DNA of 64,000 nt from Diadema setosum (GCA_033980235.1 CM067077.1:858501-922500); one strand, 5' to 3'. Shown: positions 48,159-61,646, numbered from the stretch's first letter. A program made the numbers and translations. The notes: generated from the letters alone by a model not told the origin.

Positions 48159-48360
48159 GTCTAGGCCAGTGTTTCTCAACCATGAAGTGGACCGCGAAGC
48201 TCTCGCATGTGGGCTGTGATGTCTTCCCAAAATAAAGATGAAAAAGATTTGCATTCGATCTACTCATGAAACTGGGCCTCAAAAACCTTTTGAAGGAGCC
48301 AAGTGGGCTTCGGGTTAAAAATAAAAATAAAAATAAAAGTTGAGAAGCGCGGGTCAAGCC
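48159..48360. mobile_element. hAT-like MITE
   Basis: The element 48167-48352 begins CAGTGTTTCTCAACC and ends AGTTGAGAAGCGCGG, so the termini are diverged inverted copies of the CAGTGTTTCTCAAC type I associate with hAT (Charlie/Buster-like) elements. Possible 8-base target duplications are GTCTAGGC (48159-48166) and GTCAAGCC (48353-48360), which match at six of eight positions. It contains (AAATA)n near the right end and no transposase. Confidence 0.62.
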
Positions 48361-49801
48361 GTCACATTGACATCTTCGATATCTTATTCTTAATTTGTAT
48401 CTCCTTTGCAATTTAGAATGATTACTGTTTACAACAGTACAATCTTTTATTCGCCTGCATTTCATTTAACAGTTATATTTCAGCAGAACATAAATGTAGT
48501 TTGGATGATCCACGTTTTACAAGTTCTGCCTTAAATCTAATCTCTCTTTTTCATTCATATATCTACTTTTTACGTCAACCCTGCAAATGTGCAAGCGGAT
48601 TGTGATGCCTTGTTTCCCTTATCATTCAATCAATTTGTACATAAACACCTTGTGCTGAACGTATTTCTTACAAATTGTTAAAACAATTTCATATGAGAAG
48701 TGAAATGTATCTTTGTAATTGATTTCACCAATTTCTTCGATGGATTAACATTGAACATTGAACATTGATTATAACATTGAATTAAACTGAAACGAGGCAG
48801 TCCGATCTAACATTTACCTTTTCATTATAATCTATTACATATATCTGCAATAATTGAAATTGAAAATATGGAGAACCATGGTTTATGGCTGTTGAGTTAT
48901 GATGTTACAGTATTTTTTTTAGATAGCGTCAGAGTTAGTCAAATTCATTTGAAGTATATTCTCTATCAACATAATCATGTCATTCATATTTAGAAAAAGG
49001 TATACAAATTTAAGTCTTCCTCAGAGTGGCTGTCCCTTGTGTATTTAGGTTTTCGTATTTAACTGTGCCGATAACTATCAAAATTATCAAACGAACTCAA
49101 TCAGTCATTTACTAATCAAGCACATTCTCATTAACTCCCAAAGGGCAGACAGAAACCTAGATCCCTGGATAAGTTACGTAACAACGCCACTAATGTAACA
49201 ATCATCCTCTCGTCTGCTTTAATCAGAAAAAACGCGCCAAAGTGCGTTGACATGAAAACGTCGTGATGTGTCACCAGTCCTATCGTCTTCCAGAAACCTT
49301 TCATTTTGGAAATAATCAAATTCCGAAACATAGTAGATCTTGCTGCCAAGCAAACTTGACAGGATCTCTCATGGAATACCGTTACGCCATTTTGTCTTCT
49401 TGCTGGAACGTGGGGCTCTATGTCTGGATGGTCACATGAACATCACATGACCAGCAACAAATTACACAGAACTGCAGGGAAAATTATTATCTAGATCATT
49501 GGATTGCCCCGGCTTTAGGATCACTTCTCCGTATTGCGCCCATAGGCACTGGTAGAAAAATTGTTTCGTATGCCCTTCTCGGACTTGCTCCTGATAAAAC
49601 ATGTAAAAAAGGTAAAAAAAAACCCGCTGTCGAGTCCCTTGCCGTAGATTCCTGGCTCGCACGAAGGCTGCTAATGATGAGAGAAGTCGGTTCCTATCAA
49701 GCAAACTTCGGTTCGTGACGGTGCTCCAGTATACAGTCATAACGTGTCTGCCGTTGGTTGTATGCATCTCTTACCACACTCCGGTGTATGAAACGGGTGC
49801 T
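48361..49801. other. Intergenic DNA with a possible LINE 3' tail
   Basis: No supported gene. Three ATTGAAC units at about 48749-48767, preceded by AT-rich sequence, could be the simple-repeat tail of a plus-strand retroelement. The interval 49.1-49.8 kb appears unique. Confidence 0.45.
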
Positions 49802-50233
49802 GTTCGTTATTCCGAAGGTTCGTTATTCCGAAGGTTCGTTGTTCCGAAGGTTCGTTAATCCGAAACACACAAATTCCCTAAACCTAGAGGTTCGTTAATC
49901 CGAAAATGAAAAAGGGTTCGTTAATCCGAACATTTGTGGCGTTATTCCGAAGGTTTGTTATTCCGAAGGTTCGTTAATCCGAAAATGAAATAGGGTTCGC
50001 TATTCCGAAGGCTCGTTTATCCGAAAATGAAATAGGGTTCCTCATTCCGAAGGTTCGTTAATCCGAAAATGAAAAAGGGTTCGTTGTTCCGAAGGTTCGT
50101 TGATCGGATATGAAAATAGGGTCCGTAACGAACCTTCGGAACAACGAGCTTTGTGTCATTTTCGGATTAACGAACCTTCGGAATAACGAGCCTTATTTCA
50201 TTTTCGGATTAATGAACCTTCGGAATAACGAAC
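49802..50233. repeat. Palindromic minisatellite with TTCGTTA(T/A)TCCGAA units
   Basis: From 49802 to about 50122 the sequence is a chain of units such as GGTTCGTTATTCCGAA and GGTTCGTTAATCCGAAAATG followed by AAAnAGG. After about 50128 the same units appear reversed, for example CATTTTCGGATTAACGAACC and TTCGGAATAACGA. The outer ends match: GTTCGTTATTCCGAAGG on the left and its complement at 50217-50233. The whole can fold back, with the forward part about three times longer than the reverse part. Frames through it give repetitive LRNNEL peptides without meaning. Confidence 0.88.
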
Positions 50234-50832
50234 TGTACAGGAACTCGTACCACTATGCAATATTTAACCACGTCTACTCCTGTGGAACTTTCCAGCGAGG
50301 CAGACACCATTTAAAACCAAATCTGCCAAAGCAGGAATGTTTCCGTTCACTGACAACTACTCATTTTTAGGGATAGTTTCTCTCAATGACGCCAGTAGTA
50401 GGGCTCGTAAAAAAAAAAGACTTTTTACAACAAAAAACATCCCGAAAAGTCTACAGACACTTTATCAGTTTATTAGGTATTTATAAATCTCAGGTCTTGT
50501 GATAACGTAATGCTGAAATAAGGACCACGCAACGAATTTCGGTTTTGATCAGTTTTCAGCTTCATCTCGAGTGCTGATGCGTGTGACTGGTCTGCTCACA
50601 TGGGTTAGTTATATTACGTGTCACTGTCGAGCCACACGTCCGACCATCCTTCAAGAGCGTAATTAAGGTTACACACTTGATCAGCGATGAACGCAGGTGG
50701 AAGGGGGGGGGGGACAGCAGAACGAAAATAATGGTAGAAAATGATGGGTAGAGAGACAGAGAGTACAAAGCAATAGGAAGAAGACTTAAAGGTATAGCAG
50801 AAAACAAAGATGAAAGATTTGAATACATATAC

Positions 50833-50907
<75 letters not shown>

Positions 50908-53900
50908 AAGAGAGAGAGGGAGAGTGAGTAAAAAAGAAGATGGAAGAGGGAGACAGATAGATAAGATCAGCTTTGAGCAGATGAATAAAAATGACTTTCC
51001 CTTGTTTTATTTTATCTCTTTGGATTTTGTGTATGTGCGTGTGTGGTTTAATTGCTATCATCAGTAATGTATGGAAATGATCATTATTGCCCCGACTTTC
51101 CTTCTACGTAATTAATTTACTTAGGATTCATAATGAAATTGGATTACCATTAGAAGTTGTTTCAAGGCAATAGATTGAAAGTACTTGACTGACAATTATC
51201 TTAATGCTCTTAAGCCGAAGCTACCTGTATAGACAATTTGTGAAAACTCTTTCCTGTATGTTTTTCTCATTAATGAGCTCACGTGAAGAACTGTGTCCAT
51301 TATAACTTTGAACGTCTGTCCTTGTATTTTCCGGGAAAGAAGAAAAAAAAATGTCCCACACTCCTATAGGACGCGTGTTGGATGCTCACTTATAACTCAA
51401 TGACAATATATTTTTGTTTCCGGTAATCATACGATTTACGTTTGCATGTATCAGCCTAAAGGTGACACGATTATTAAAAGTGTCCATAAGCGTCCATAAT
51501 AGCGATGGATTTATATACAGTGTGTTGTCATATGTATACCTCTTTCGGCATACATGATTATTATAACACAAACATTATCTGATATGAACTGTCATAAGGG
51601 CTCTTACTTTGATTACACTCATCTTAGATTCACAAACTAATTCCCACTCAACGTGTGTGATACCCAAACCCGTGGTGTGTGAAGACAGGCGCAGGTGATG
51701 TTCCTATACTGTAGATTGACGTATAGATCTCTGTCTTTCTGCACATAATTGCCAAGGATATTACACAAAGTAAATACATGATAGTCGGTGGCGTTTCACC
51801 CACTTTCAAGTGATTAAAGTGCGCAATGTGCTTGTGGGTGAGATTGTGACATTGCTCCCAGCGGCTTCTCCCCTCCCAGTAGCCCCATTGCTTCACCCCG
51901 TCCATAAATTCAAAAGAATCGTGAAAGAAATGATGTTACAATCTCTTCTGGAGAATATCTCGACAAAGGAGCAAGAGAATGAGAAATATGAGGTCAATAT
52001 AATCAACGGGAGTGCGGGTATATTTTAGAGTGGGTGTATCTTTTTATTTGGTCAAAAGGGACTTATAGAATCCAGCCAGACAAATGACTTTAAACATTGG
52101 ATTCAACTCATCTTGGTCTCAATAAGCAGTGTGAGGTGAAGCAGAGCTGAGATCAAAACACCCCCGCTACAATTTTATCTACTCAATATAAGGATTTTCC
52201 GTAATATGTCATCCTCGATTTTTCAAAATACATCATACCTCAATCTAAATCTGTGTCTCTGACTTTTGAGTGCAAAATTATTCTCGATTGTTTGATATCA
52301 TGTGACTACGATGTTGTAATCGTATCTAAGGAATAAATGAACACAACACACAACTTTAAGCAGTGACGATGGGCGATGAGCTTGGCTATGCTAGACAGGA
52401 CACGGTGGCTGTTAGCAAAGCGTATTACACAAAACACCTCAACGTTAACCTCACCCCTACATAAATGAGTTCATCCAGTCGTACGGAATATCTGTTACCT
52501 TGGCAGACAGCTTATTTCTCTCAAAACGTTGACGTAGAGCTGCGTTGTCTGATTACATGCGCTGGGATTATGTTTTCCTTTATTGTCGGACTGTGTTCCA
52601 AAGATTAATCATAATGTGAGAAAATGGGTGGTTTTTGGTTTCGACTGAAAGAGAAATAAGGTAGTGTACACGGAAACCGTGCAGTAAATGTAGATAGAAA
52701 TGATTGAAGTGGTAGAATGGTCACTTGGAGATTACAAAATGGGAGCTGGGGGAGGGGTGGTTAATGGAAAGCCAACATGTCTAGGAGGCGGAGAAGGAGG
52801 TGAAAAGGTTGTCTTAAGGGGAAGGGGGATAGGAGGAGGAGAGGAGGGCGCCGTGGTAAGACAGTAGTGACAGTAAGGTTACTATGGCAACGGGAAGAAA
52901 AGATGAAAGGTGGTGGTGGTGGTGGTAGTGGGTGGAGGGGGAGGAGGAGAAAGAGAGTTGATGGAGGATGACGGAGAAAGACTCCTCAAAACCTGTTATT
53001 TGCAGATAAAAAATACACATTCGCACCTGTAATGTACTTATTACTCAAATCTCTGGGTCGATCTATTGAGATTTTGCTCTGTAAATTAAGAGTCATCGGT
53101 AATGTTACCCATCATGCTGACGGTAAGGATGTACTATGTCAATAATGAAAGAAGAGGCCGATACCTGAAGATCTCAGGTCCATGGGGTGAGGAGGGGTGG
53201 AGAGGGGCAAAAGGTGGTACTGTTTGCGAAACTCTTGGTTCAGTGTCGTGTTTGCTGATACAAAGGAAATCTCGACTATTTCCAAATCGTATTGAATTGA
53301 CTATGGGTGAGGCGAGGGGGCAGGTGCAGCTGGGGCGAAGGTTTTACATTATGCGCACCTGCCCGTCGAATGGCGTGTAATCTTTCAGACAGGAAGATGG
53401 CACAGGTTAAGGTCCGCTGTCGCGCTCTCGAATGTGTCCGTTTTTTCCGATGTTTTTCATGTGACAGGATAATTAGATTTCAGTGCACGGTCTCTCCTCC
53501 CTAATGGACCGTGAAATTGAACGACTTAGAGAAACATGTCGCATTTCTTGACGCTCTCTTCCCCTCCAGATCGATATGAGTTCTTTCCAAGCTTTTTTAG
53601 GTATCGATTTCCTATACGGAAAGAGATCCCTGTTCAAGTTATTTTAAGGCAAAGTTCTGAGTTTTTTTTTTCTCAGACTGCCCTGGCTCCTCGTTCCTAC
53701 TTCACCGAAGTTAAAGCTTCAGAAGAAGTGATAATGACTGATGTTATCATAGTAACCATCTTTACTCTTTCTTGTTTTGATAGTTTATTGAGGTTTTAAT
53801 CTTTACTACAACAGACCAATCTCTAAAATGTCCATGGGTTTTCTTAAAAGTTGTTTAGTTTCAGACAGATGTTACCAGCAAGTGAAATAGTGCCCAAGCC

Positions 53901-54109
53901 TAACAAAAAAGAAAAAAAAAAGAAAAAAAAAGGGGGGGGGGGGGTAGCAAAATTCCTGTACGAAGTATACCTCCCCCCATACACAAAAAAACACACACCC
54001 AACAACAACAATATGTACCTCGAGGTTTCCATGTCACTTCAAAACCAACTGTGAAGGAGTATGGAATGACAGTCGGGAGAAGTGTAGGGTATAAGGGATA
54101 AGAGTCAGG
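50234..54109. other. Mostly unique non-coding DNA with simple repeats
   Basis: No supported gene. It contains a G-run at about 50705-50713, TA/GA repeats annotated separately, a purine-rich GGT/GGA stretch at about 52740-52975, and an A-run passing into a G-run at about 53907-53943. Confidence 0.5.
50837..50925. repeat. (TA)n joined to (GA)n
   Basis: About 16 TA units run directly into about 18 GA units and then into GAAA/GGGAGA purine sequence. Confidence 0.95.
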
Positions 54110-54300
54110 ACTCGTTTAGTGATATTATTATGTTGATGGTCCTCAGTTCAAATCCCATGTGGAGTGTGTGCTGCCTTGGCAAGATGCTTCACCCACAAAG
54201 GTCGCACTTGGACCAGGGATGAATGCCTACAGGACAGTGCTATGATAATGCCAGGGCCATCAGAAAGAACAATGCTTTGATAGAACTAAGATACTATACG
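54105..54300 (+). mobile_element. Degraded tRNA-derived SINE
   Basis: CTCAGTTCAAATCCCATGTGG at 54140-54160 has a diverged B box. It is followed by a body with CCTTGGCAAGATGCTTCACC, then ACTTGGACCAGGGATGAATG and GATAATGCCAGGGCCATC. This body type (ttGGCAAGATGCTT, GACCCAGGGATGAATG) is one I know from invertebrate SINEs. The A box is not clear, so the head is decayed. Confidence 0.6.
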
Positions 54301-55879
54301 CTTGGTTAATAAGACTAATTTATCACTGTTTCTTATTGAATCGTGTAATCATCACTATAGTCATCATTATCATTGTCACAACACAACACAGGATGGGAAA
54401 AATGTTAATGATAGAAATAGTATCAAGATTGTTTCCATATTTCAACGCAGAACGGGTAGAACACTGCTGCTCGTCTCATCAGTCGAATTAAAAAGTACGA
54501 TCACATCACTCCTGCCATATGCACTCAACACTGCATGGCTGTTAATCCGCCAACAATTCAGGATCTTTCTCATCACCTAAAACATCAACTATAATCATGC
54601 ATCCTCATACTTAATCATCTCACCCAATTAGGCTACATTCAAAATGCATGAATCTCAGATCTTCATCCGAAGCACAGCTCGTACTTGGTCCTATAGCACC
54701 CACAACCGTTATGATCGTACTTTTTCTGCTTATACCCCACCCACTCCTCCTCAACAGTCGATCTCCTTACCCATATTCAGGATCCAACCCCACTGAAAAA
54801 AAAAAATTATCAAGACGCACATATTTGCGAAAAATGGCAGCAGTTGTGTCATTCATGAATTATTTGGATTTAAAATGGACTTTAATGCGTTTATTTCGTT
54901 TATAATAAATATCATTAATGTTAATTAAGTAGTAGGCCTAATTACTCAACATGTTTTGAATTGTAAACCGCTTCGATTTAATTGGTAATAGGGGCTACAT
55001 AATTATCATTTCGTGTTATTGCCATTCTTTGGCTGTCACAAAAGACATGAATAATGTTATACGTGACTGTATTTTTGTTCTAAAACGTGTACATAGGCGC
55101 TAACAAGTGAGATTTTCAACACACATATAATACAACTCATACTAAAAATCTATGTTATATATCTCTATCTACAGTTATCAATCTATCTATCTGTCTGTCT
55201 ATTATCAATCTACAAATGTATCATTTATAAAGAGAGAAAGAGAGAAAGAAAAAAAGATAGAAAGTTAGATCGAGAGAGAGGGAGAGAGGAAAAGGGAAGG
55301 GACACTTTCCATGCGACAATGTGCAGTGTTCACATTTCAGGACGAGCGATCTGTCTCCGCTGTGTTTATCCCATCAATCAGCGGCGATCGATTTCATTAA
55401 ATTTGGTTTGTCTAAACACGACACGGTGTGGGGGCGCTTCATCAATCTCACATATCAAAACAATGCCAAAATGGTTTGTAGTCTCGCATGGACCCTCTGG
55501 CTTCTTCTCGTGGCTTTCCACACGATATTGATGATGTAGATGTGTTAAGTTGTGACGAGAGAAAAGTTCTCTTAAATACTTCTAGTTTTCCTTCAATGCT
55601 TCAAGGGCTTTCAAGATGCCTTAGTTACTTCTGATTAAATAGGAAGGTGATGTGAAAACTCAGTCATGAATTGTGTAATTCGTGTCAAAAGAATATCTCG
55701 TCTCGTCCATCATCTCGGCTACCACGCTTGAGTTCCTTGCACCGGGGTTCTAGCCATAAGGCCCGAGACACACTTGCCTTGGTTTAAGAAGCTGAAATAT
55801 CATGTTCTCGCCCCCCCCCCTCTCTCTATGTCACTGTTACTGCGTTTACCCCCTCTTCAGTTAAGTATAAGATATGTAA
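54301..55879. other. Intergenic DNA, no gene seen
   Basis: CTAT/CTGT microsatellite at about 55165-55205 and GA-rich sequence at about 55230-55300. Two plus-strand frames overlap at 55319-55539 in a slightly GC-richer stretch and have no recognizable product. A C-run lies at about 55810-55820. Confidence 0.5.
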
Positions 55880-55987
55880 GTGGATAATGAGAAAAATGAT
55901 AATGATTATGATGATGATGATGATAAAGATAATAATGATGATAATAATAATAATAATAATAATAATAGTAATGATGATGATGATGAC

Positions 55988-56072
<85 letters not shown>

Positions 56073-56236
56073 TATTTTGCACATTCAAATGCGCTTTACA
56101 ATAGACCTGTTGATGGAATAAGTTAGTTTTTAGATTATTTTTAAAAATAGCTAGGAATTGCTGGTTGCGGAGAGTTTTGGGTGGTTGATTCCACAGTTAG
56201 GGAGGAGCAGATAAAAATGCTTTATCGCCTTGTATG
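55880..56236 (-). pseudogene. LINE ORF2 C-terminal remnant with (ATT)n 3' tail
   Basis: Read on the minus strand from about 56235, the frame gives GDKAFLSAPP, a stop, LWNQPPKTLRNQQFLAIFKN, then NLKTNLFHQQ. The pattern A-P-x-LWN-x-(L/P)P-x-x-(L/I)R, then FK-x-x-LKT-x-LF, is the terminal signature of CR1/L2-like polyproteins. About 50 codons remain, with one stop. Directly downstream the sequence becomes (ATT)n, seen on the plus strand as about 190 bases of (AAT)n mixed with GAT at 55880-56071. This is the kind of simple-repeat tail these elements carry or seed. The upstream side is cut by a (TA)n tract. Confidence 0.75.
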
Positions 56237-56238
56237 GC

Positions 56239-56239
<1 letters not shown>

Positions 56240-56289
<50 letters not shown>
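56240..56289. repeat. (TA)n tract followed by GATA-rich sequence
   Basis: About 25 TA units, then imperfect GATA repeats to about 56400. It directly truncates the LINE remnant. Confidence 0.95.
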
Positions 56290-56296
<7 letters not shown>

Positions 56297-56400
56297 GATA
56301 GGTAGATAGGTAAAGATAAATAGGTAGAAAGATAGATAAAGATAGACAGATGGATATAATAGATAGATGAATTGTAGATAGAGAGAGAAAAGGAGGGAGT

Positions 56401-57209
56401 GAAGGAAAAGAAAGGAAGACAGAGGAAGAGAGGCCACTTACTGATTCTCTTACCTAATTCTACGTCACCACGTCGCTACGAGGACAAAATGAAAAGAAAT
56501 AATTGTTCCAAAGCATTTCTTCTTTACATCTTCCGTTAAAGTAATGAACCACATTAAAAAAAACACTGTTTTATGTGTGTATGTGTGTGTGTGTGTGTGT
56601 GTATCTGTGCGTGTGTGCGTTTTGTGGTAATACTTATGAAACAGTGAAGTTTGGAGTGACTTTAAAGCAAAGTCATAGCTTGACTTTTTCAGGACGTAGA
56701 ACATCTGACATTGTTCATGTTGTTCGAAGGGAAACCCCTTCGGGAAGAACACGTATTCCTTCCTACAGAAATAGCCTCGCCTCAAGACGTATCGATCCAA
56801 GCAATCCGAATTCCGCGCTGCGGTCTTAAAACGCAGCTGTATACAACATAGATGTTGCGGCAATATGTTTGTCAGAAAGAGGATACTCAAAATCTAATGT
56901 TCCTTCTGGGCAAAGGAATTGTTCAGGTAGCCAATATGCACCTGCTTTGTTATTTTCTTGGAGACATTGTCCGTAATTAAACGGGAACTGACAATTCATA
57001 AGATTTTTTTCCCATATTTCTTTATCTTTTCTATTTTGAAAATGTTTCCGTGCATGCTTTAACTCGTAATGCATTCTTTACTTCAGGTTGACAAAGTAAC
57101 ATGATGTAGCGGATCAGGATGGAAGGGGAATATTTATGAAAACAATTTTGTCTCTACTCTTTATTAATGAAAAATTCATGTTCCATGTCGGCGGATTATA
57201 ATGCAGTAA
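56401..57209. other. Intergenic DNA with a (GT)n tract
   Basis: (GT)n at about 56573-56620. The interval 56640-57100 is unique, and minus-strand frames there end at each other without a shared product. No supported gene. Confidence 0.5.
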
Positions 57210-57500
57210 TCTTCCTTACCCCGCGCTCTTCTTCCCGTCAGCTATAAGAGCACATTTTTTTAGCCTGTGGATGTTCTCCAGAGTGCGTGTAACGTGACGA
57301 ACATTGCGGGGATCCATTACCTGACGTCAGACCCGCTCCTCATGCCCTCCGGCTAGCCGCATCTCGCGCTTCTCTGCAGACTCTCCTCGCTCGGCGAGTT
57401 TGGCGAAGCAAGGCGTGCGTGTCTGCTTCGAGCGCTGTCTCATCTCACTCATACCGCGCTTCGTTCCAGCTTACGCGCGGCTGACATGTAGTCACTTTCG
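57210..57500. promoter_or_regulatory. CpG-rich patch with TATA-like and CRE-like words
   Basis: This is the GC- and CpG-richest 300 bases of the window. It includes CTATAAGAG at about 57242-57250 and TGACGTCA at 57322-57329. Such a patch could be a promoter or a once-transcribed segment. The frame beginning at 57400 opens with TTG and gives a cysteine- and arginine-rich peptide with no domain. There is no independent sign of transcription. Confidence 0.22.
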
Positions 57501-58916
57501 TGCCAAAAGGCATCAAGTCCACCCTTCAGAGAACGTGCATAGACTTGTGGCATACCTAATTCGAAGTAGGATTCCAACGTGACGATGAACTCTCAGAATA
57601 CTCGATGAATTTTGTCACATTATTGTGTTACTGGTTAGGATCTAAAATAAGACGACAATACCAGTTATTTCTTTTTAGAGCACTTCATTTTTGAAAAAGG
57701 CTGGACATTCCACTAATGCTTGCGTGACACATATTTGTTAATTGGCATGATATTATAGTCCAACCATTCACAGTCGGTTAGTAGCTAGTTCTCCAAATGA
57801 TTGCTAACTAATTTGTTTCTGTTGAAGAAACAATAATTCTCCATGTTAATTTAATTACATGAATTTAATAGGGACTGGTTTTTGGAAGCACCACTGATAA
57901 AAAGACACGGGTTTGATTACATTTAAACCGTGTTTTATCATCCCCTTGATCCGGCAAGAGTACGCTGGATATTCCACTGACCTTTGCAAACGGAGTTACC
58001 GACAAGTGAATAGCCCGGAGGCGCAGGAAGCTACACACGATTCTGTACATATGTTAAAAGTTCTCCGTGACGGCATACCCTTTGTGCCACTAATTGTCTC
58101 CGATGTTGACGTAATTACCCCTCGCTGTAACCCCATGTTCCAATCCTGGAAATTAGAAGAAAAATGCGCGGAAGCATGTTACTCTTTTCTACGTCATACT
58201 GCGTCAATTTACGTCGCACCACGTTAGCATGACTCTGTGTGGATTTCAGCCTCCACCAAAGGGTCTGCATGTTTAATAACTGGAATTTCAAATACCAGCG
58301 GTAATAATAAACTCCGCGTTAAGCCTCGCCGTGAAAATGATTTTGCGCGGGACCGTGGAGGGGAATTCAGCTCACGCCGATGGGTCATTTAGAAGAAGTA
58401 TCCGTGTAATTCGCTGGTAGCGGCTGCCATAGATCATGTCCATGCAGTGAGTGTGAGTGTGTGTGTGTGTCCGTCTGTGTGTCTGAGCTGGTGTTTGATG
58501 GTTTGTGTGTGTTTCTGTGGTGTATAAGGAGGCGTTGTGCTTGATGTTTTGTGGATTGGCGTTTGTGCGTTAATGTGTATTTGGTGTATAGTGTGTGGAT
58601 GTGTTTGTTCGTGTGTGCTCGTGTGAGTTGTTTTTGAATTTGTGTCTTTGTGTGGCGTGTATGCGTCAGTATTGATCATTATTTTATGTCGTGTGTGAGT
58701 GAGAGTGAGTGCTTGTGTGTGTGTATGTGTATGTGTGTGTGTGTGTGTAAGTTCGTCAGAACTAAGCGGTACTGTCCAGTTGAAATAAACGGAAGACTTG
58801 CATATAAGGAAGACTTGCATCTGATCGTTTCCTAATGCTCATATTATTCATTCAATCAGGGTATTCAAACATTAGCATGTTATCCTCTCACTGAGATTAA
58901 AACACAAACACAAACA

Positions 58917-58956
<40 letters not shown>

Positions 58957-61646
58957 CGCGCACACACACAGGCACGTATATGCTAACTCTTCCCTATACA
59001 CGTTGTGTAACTATAAGAATTACTCTTAATTAACCATAAAGTTTAACTCGAACATAATGAATACCCATATAAATACCAGATACAATGTATAATAATGCCC
59101 AGAATGAGGAGTGTGGCTGGTTATAGTCCGTATAAATGGCAGTAGAAACAGAAAAAAGAAAGAAAGAAAGCAAGAAAGAAAAATATTCGATGATTAGGGC
59201 TTGCCAGCATTATTGCAAACGGCAGCTTGGACACTGTACCTGATCATAAAACAATAAACCTTTTTTCATATCCCCAACTTGACCGTTTGAAAAGGAAAAG
59301 AAGCAAATAAAAACATTAAAGTAATCAAACAACTTTACTGAAACGCCATTTTGCGTAATAAGTCTTAGTGCCCTAAACTTCAAGATTGCAATCAAGGACT
59401 TTCAGTGTGTATTTTCTCAACAAAGGAAATGTGATTTTATTTCTTGCGCTAATGGTATACTATAAACTTGCCGCTGATGGGGAATGTGAAATGACTGAAC
59501 TCCCCGTGACTCCATCCCGTGTTTATTGGTTTGCCGATTGAATTATGGGTTCCGGTCAATTGCAAAACGTTTGACTTCGAAGTGCAATTCTTGGCTGGTA
59601 GTCGGTCTCCTCTTGTGGCAAATGTCGAAGTGTACGGTGCAAATGACATTTTGATGTTAAATGTTAAAGGTGCCGGGAGTTAGGTGGGCGAGCCCGCTTG
59701 ACATTTTGAGCGGTGTCCCCGCGAGAGAGCGAGAGAGGAAATGTGCTTTGCTGAAGTTTGATGACAAGAACGTGCTCATTTGAGATCAATTATTTGGAAG
59801 GGACATGGATCTGATGAAATGTCGGCAGTTGAACTCGAATAGGTTGGGGGTTGATATACGCGGGAAAAAAAACCCGAGATCCAACAGCAATCCAAAATTG
59901 ACTGAGTCCCAACTGAAGGGACTTTCATGAAATGTTAGATGTGAGTGCGGGTTATGCATATTTTCGATCTGCGAATAGCGCTCGATCGCCCTGTGCACAA
60001 TACATTTATTACATTCTCATACTGACTTTGTCATGACTCAGTTTCTTATGGCAAGATATCCATTTTCATTCCTATGAGTGAACTATCATTATAGTAATAA
60101 CAATGATAGTAACAATAACAACCACACACAAAATATTTAAAGGTCCTATTTACCTTTAGGAGCAGTGATTTAAAAAAAAAATAAGATATCACATTTGATG
60201 CATATGTGTAGGTAAGTTGTGTCACAAAACATCCCACCATATGACATTTTTGCAATAAAGCCTAAAATATAAGGAGATAACGCTATTTTTCTCAATAAAC
60301 CGTAACTGTAGACGGTTTAGTCTGGGAACAATTTTATTATAACTATTGTTCACATTTTGTATATTTAACTATATTTAACATCGACTATACTTGTTCAAAT
60401 TTTTATATTGGTTGTTTCTATCCCTCACTCACATTTTAGAACTATTTTGAAGCACTAATGCTGGATGATTGTTTCATCTGCAAATGGTAAATTATGCCTT
60501 TAATCGTTTCTAAGTGTATATTTATACAGAAAAGTTGATTTAGAACACAGATGACAGAAAAAAAATGACAAACATTGTGATTATGTATGTAGCAAAGGAA
60601 AAAAAAAGCAGACTGATCGAATAAGTGAGTTTGGAGCATTGATTTTAAAACTTTCATTTAAAACTCAAAACTCTCAATTTTAGCATAATGTTCCCTGAAG
60701 GGCGATGACACAAAATAGTTGATGCCAGCGATGTGATCGTCATCCTAATAGTCTAATTGTTATGAAAATGTTGATATCGTGTACTATAATGAACTCCCGG
60801 ACTGAATGAAAATGAAACAAAATTACTACATTAGAACGAAGAAGATAAAAAATGAGTTGGATTCCCGCCTGCAGCTGTGTCCATGATTAGATGTAGTTCC
60901 CGGATTCTCCCCTTATCAAGAGGTAGAGAAAGTAATAAATTGCAGAGATCCCGGAAAGAGCAGTGCTAACATTGAAAGTACTCTTGTGGGCAAATGAAGC
61001 CGATGTGGCTTATAATCATTTGTTATGCGGTGATGTTAGTTCATCCAAGCCGAGGGCTTACCTTATAGTGAACTATTGTCATCGTTTATTGTCCAACCTC
61101 CGTTGTCCGTCATCTCCTGAGTTATTATATTCTTCTTTTCTTAGAACTATATTCACCCTTTACACAAACTTGGCTGTTATTTTTTTTTACAGTTGATTTA
61201 ATCTTTTCCGTGCCAATGAGTAAAATGTGCACAAATTTACACATAAACGTATAGGCAGGTATACATGGTATAGGAAATATAATATGGCACGCAGAGTGTT
61301 AAAAGATCACTCTAGTGGGCAGAAACTATAAAGTGCGTTATAATGCAACTTGAGCCTTTGTGCCGCATAACATGGGGTGCTAGAAGAATAGCCAACATAA
61401 AAAGGACCGACATAAATAAAGTCCCCAATAAGGGCAAAAGCATTGCTGACGACACGATATGTAACTGTTATCTTCTGCAGATAGAGAAGTATTACGCCTG
61501 CGATGTAAAGCATATCGATACCTCTGTAGGTTAACAGACGTCCATGACACTTTGTTGTAATAGCACGACTTGGATCAAAACTAAACTATCCCCCCCCCCC
61601 CAGTTTTCTTCAGAATGCATGGTTAGAGTCTCATCATGCTTCAGAG
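57501..61646. other. Mostly unique non-coding DNA with GT/CA microsatellites
   Basis: No supported gene. Degenerate GT-rich sequence at about 58446-58750, a (CA)n array at about 58905-58972 and (AAAG)n at about 59153-59182. GC-richer unique stretches at about 58290-58400 and 59450-59720 could be regulatory. The region 60.0-61.6 kb is AT-rich and featureless apart from a C-run at about 61590-61600. Confidence 0.5.

Noticed and set aside
50110..50370. Repetitive peptide with LRNNEL units
   Set aside because: It is the translation of the inverted minisatellite and not a repeat protein.
55857..56104. N-rich, I-rich and Y-rich frames
   Set aside because: All are readings of (AAT)n.
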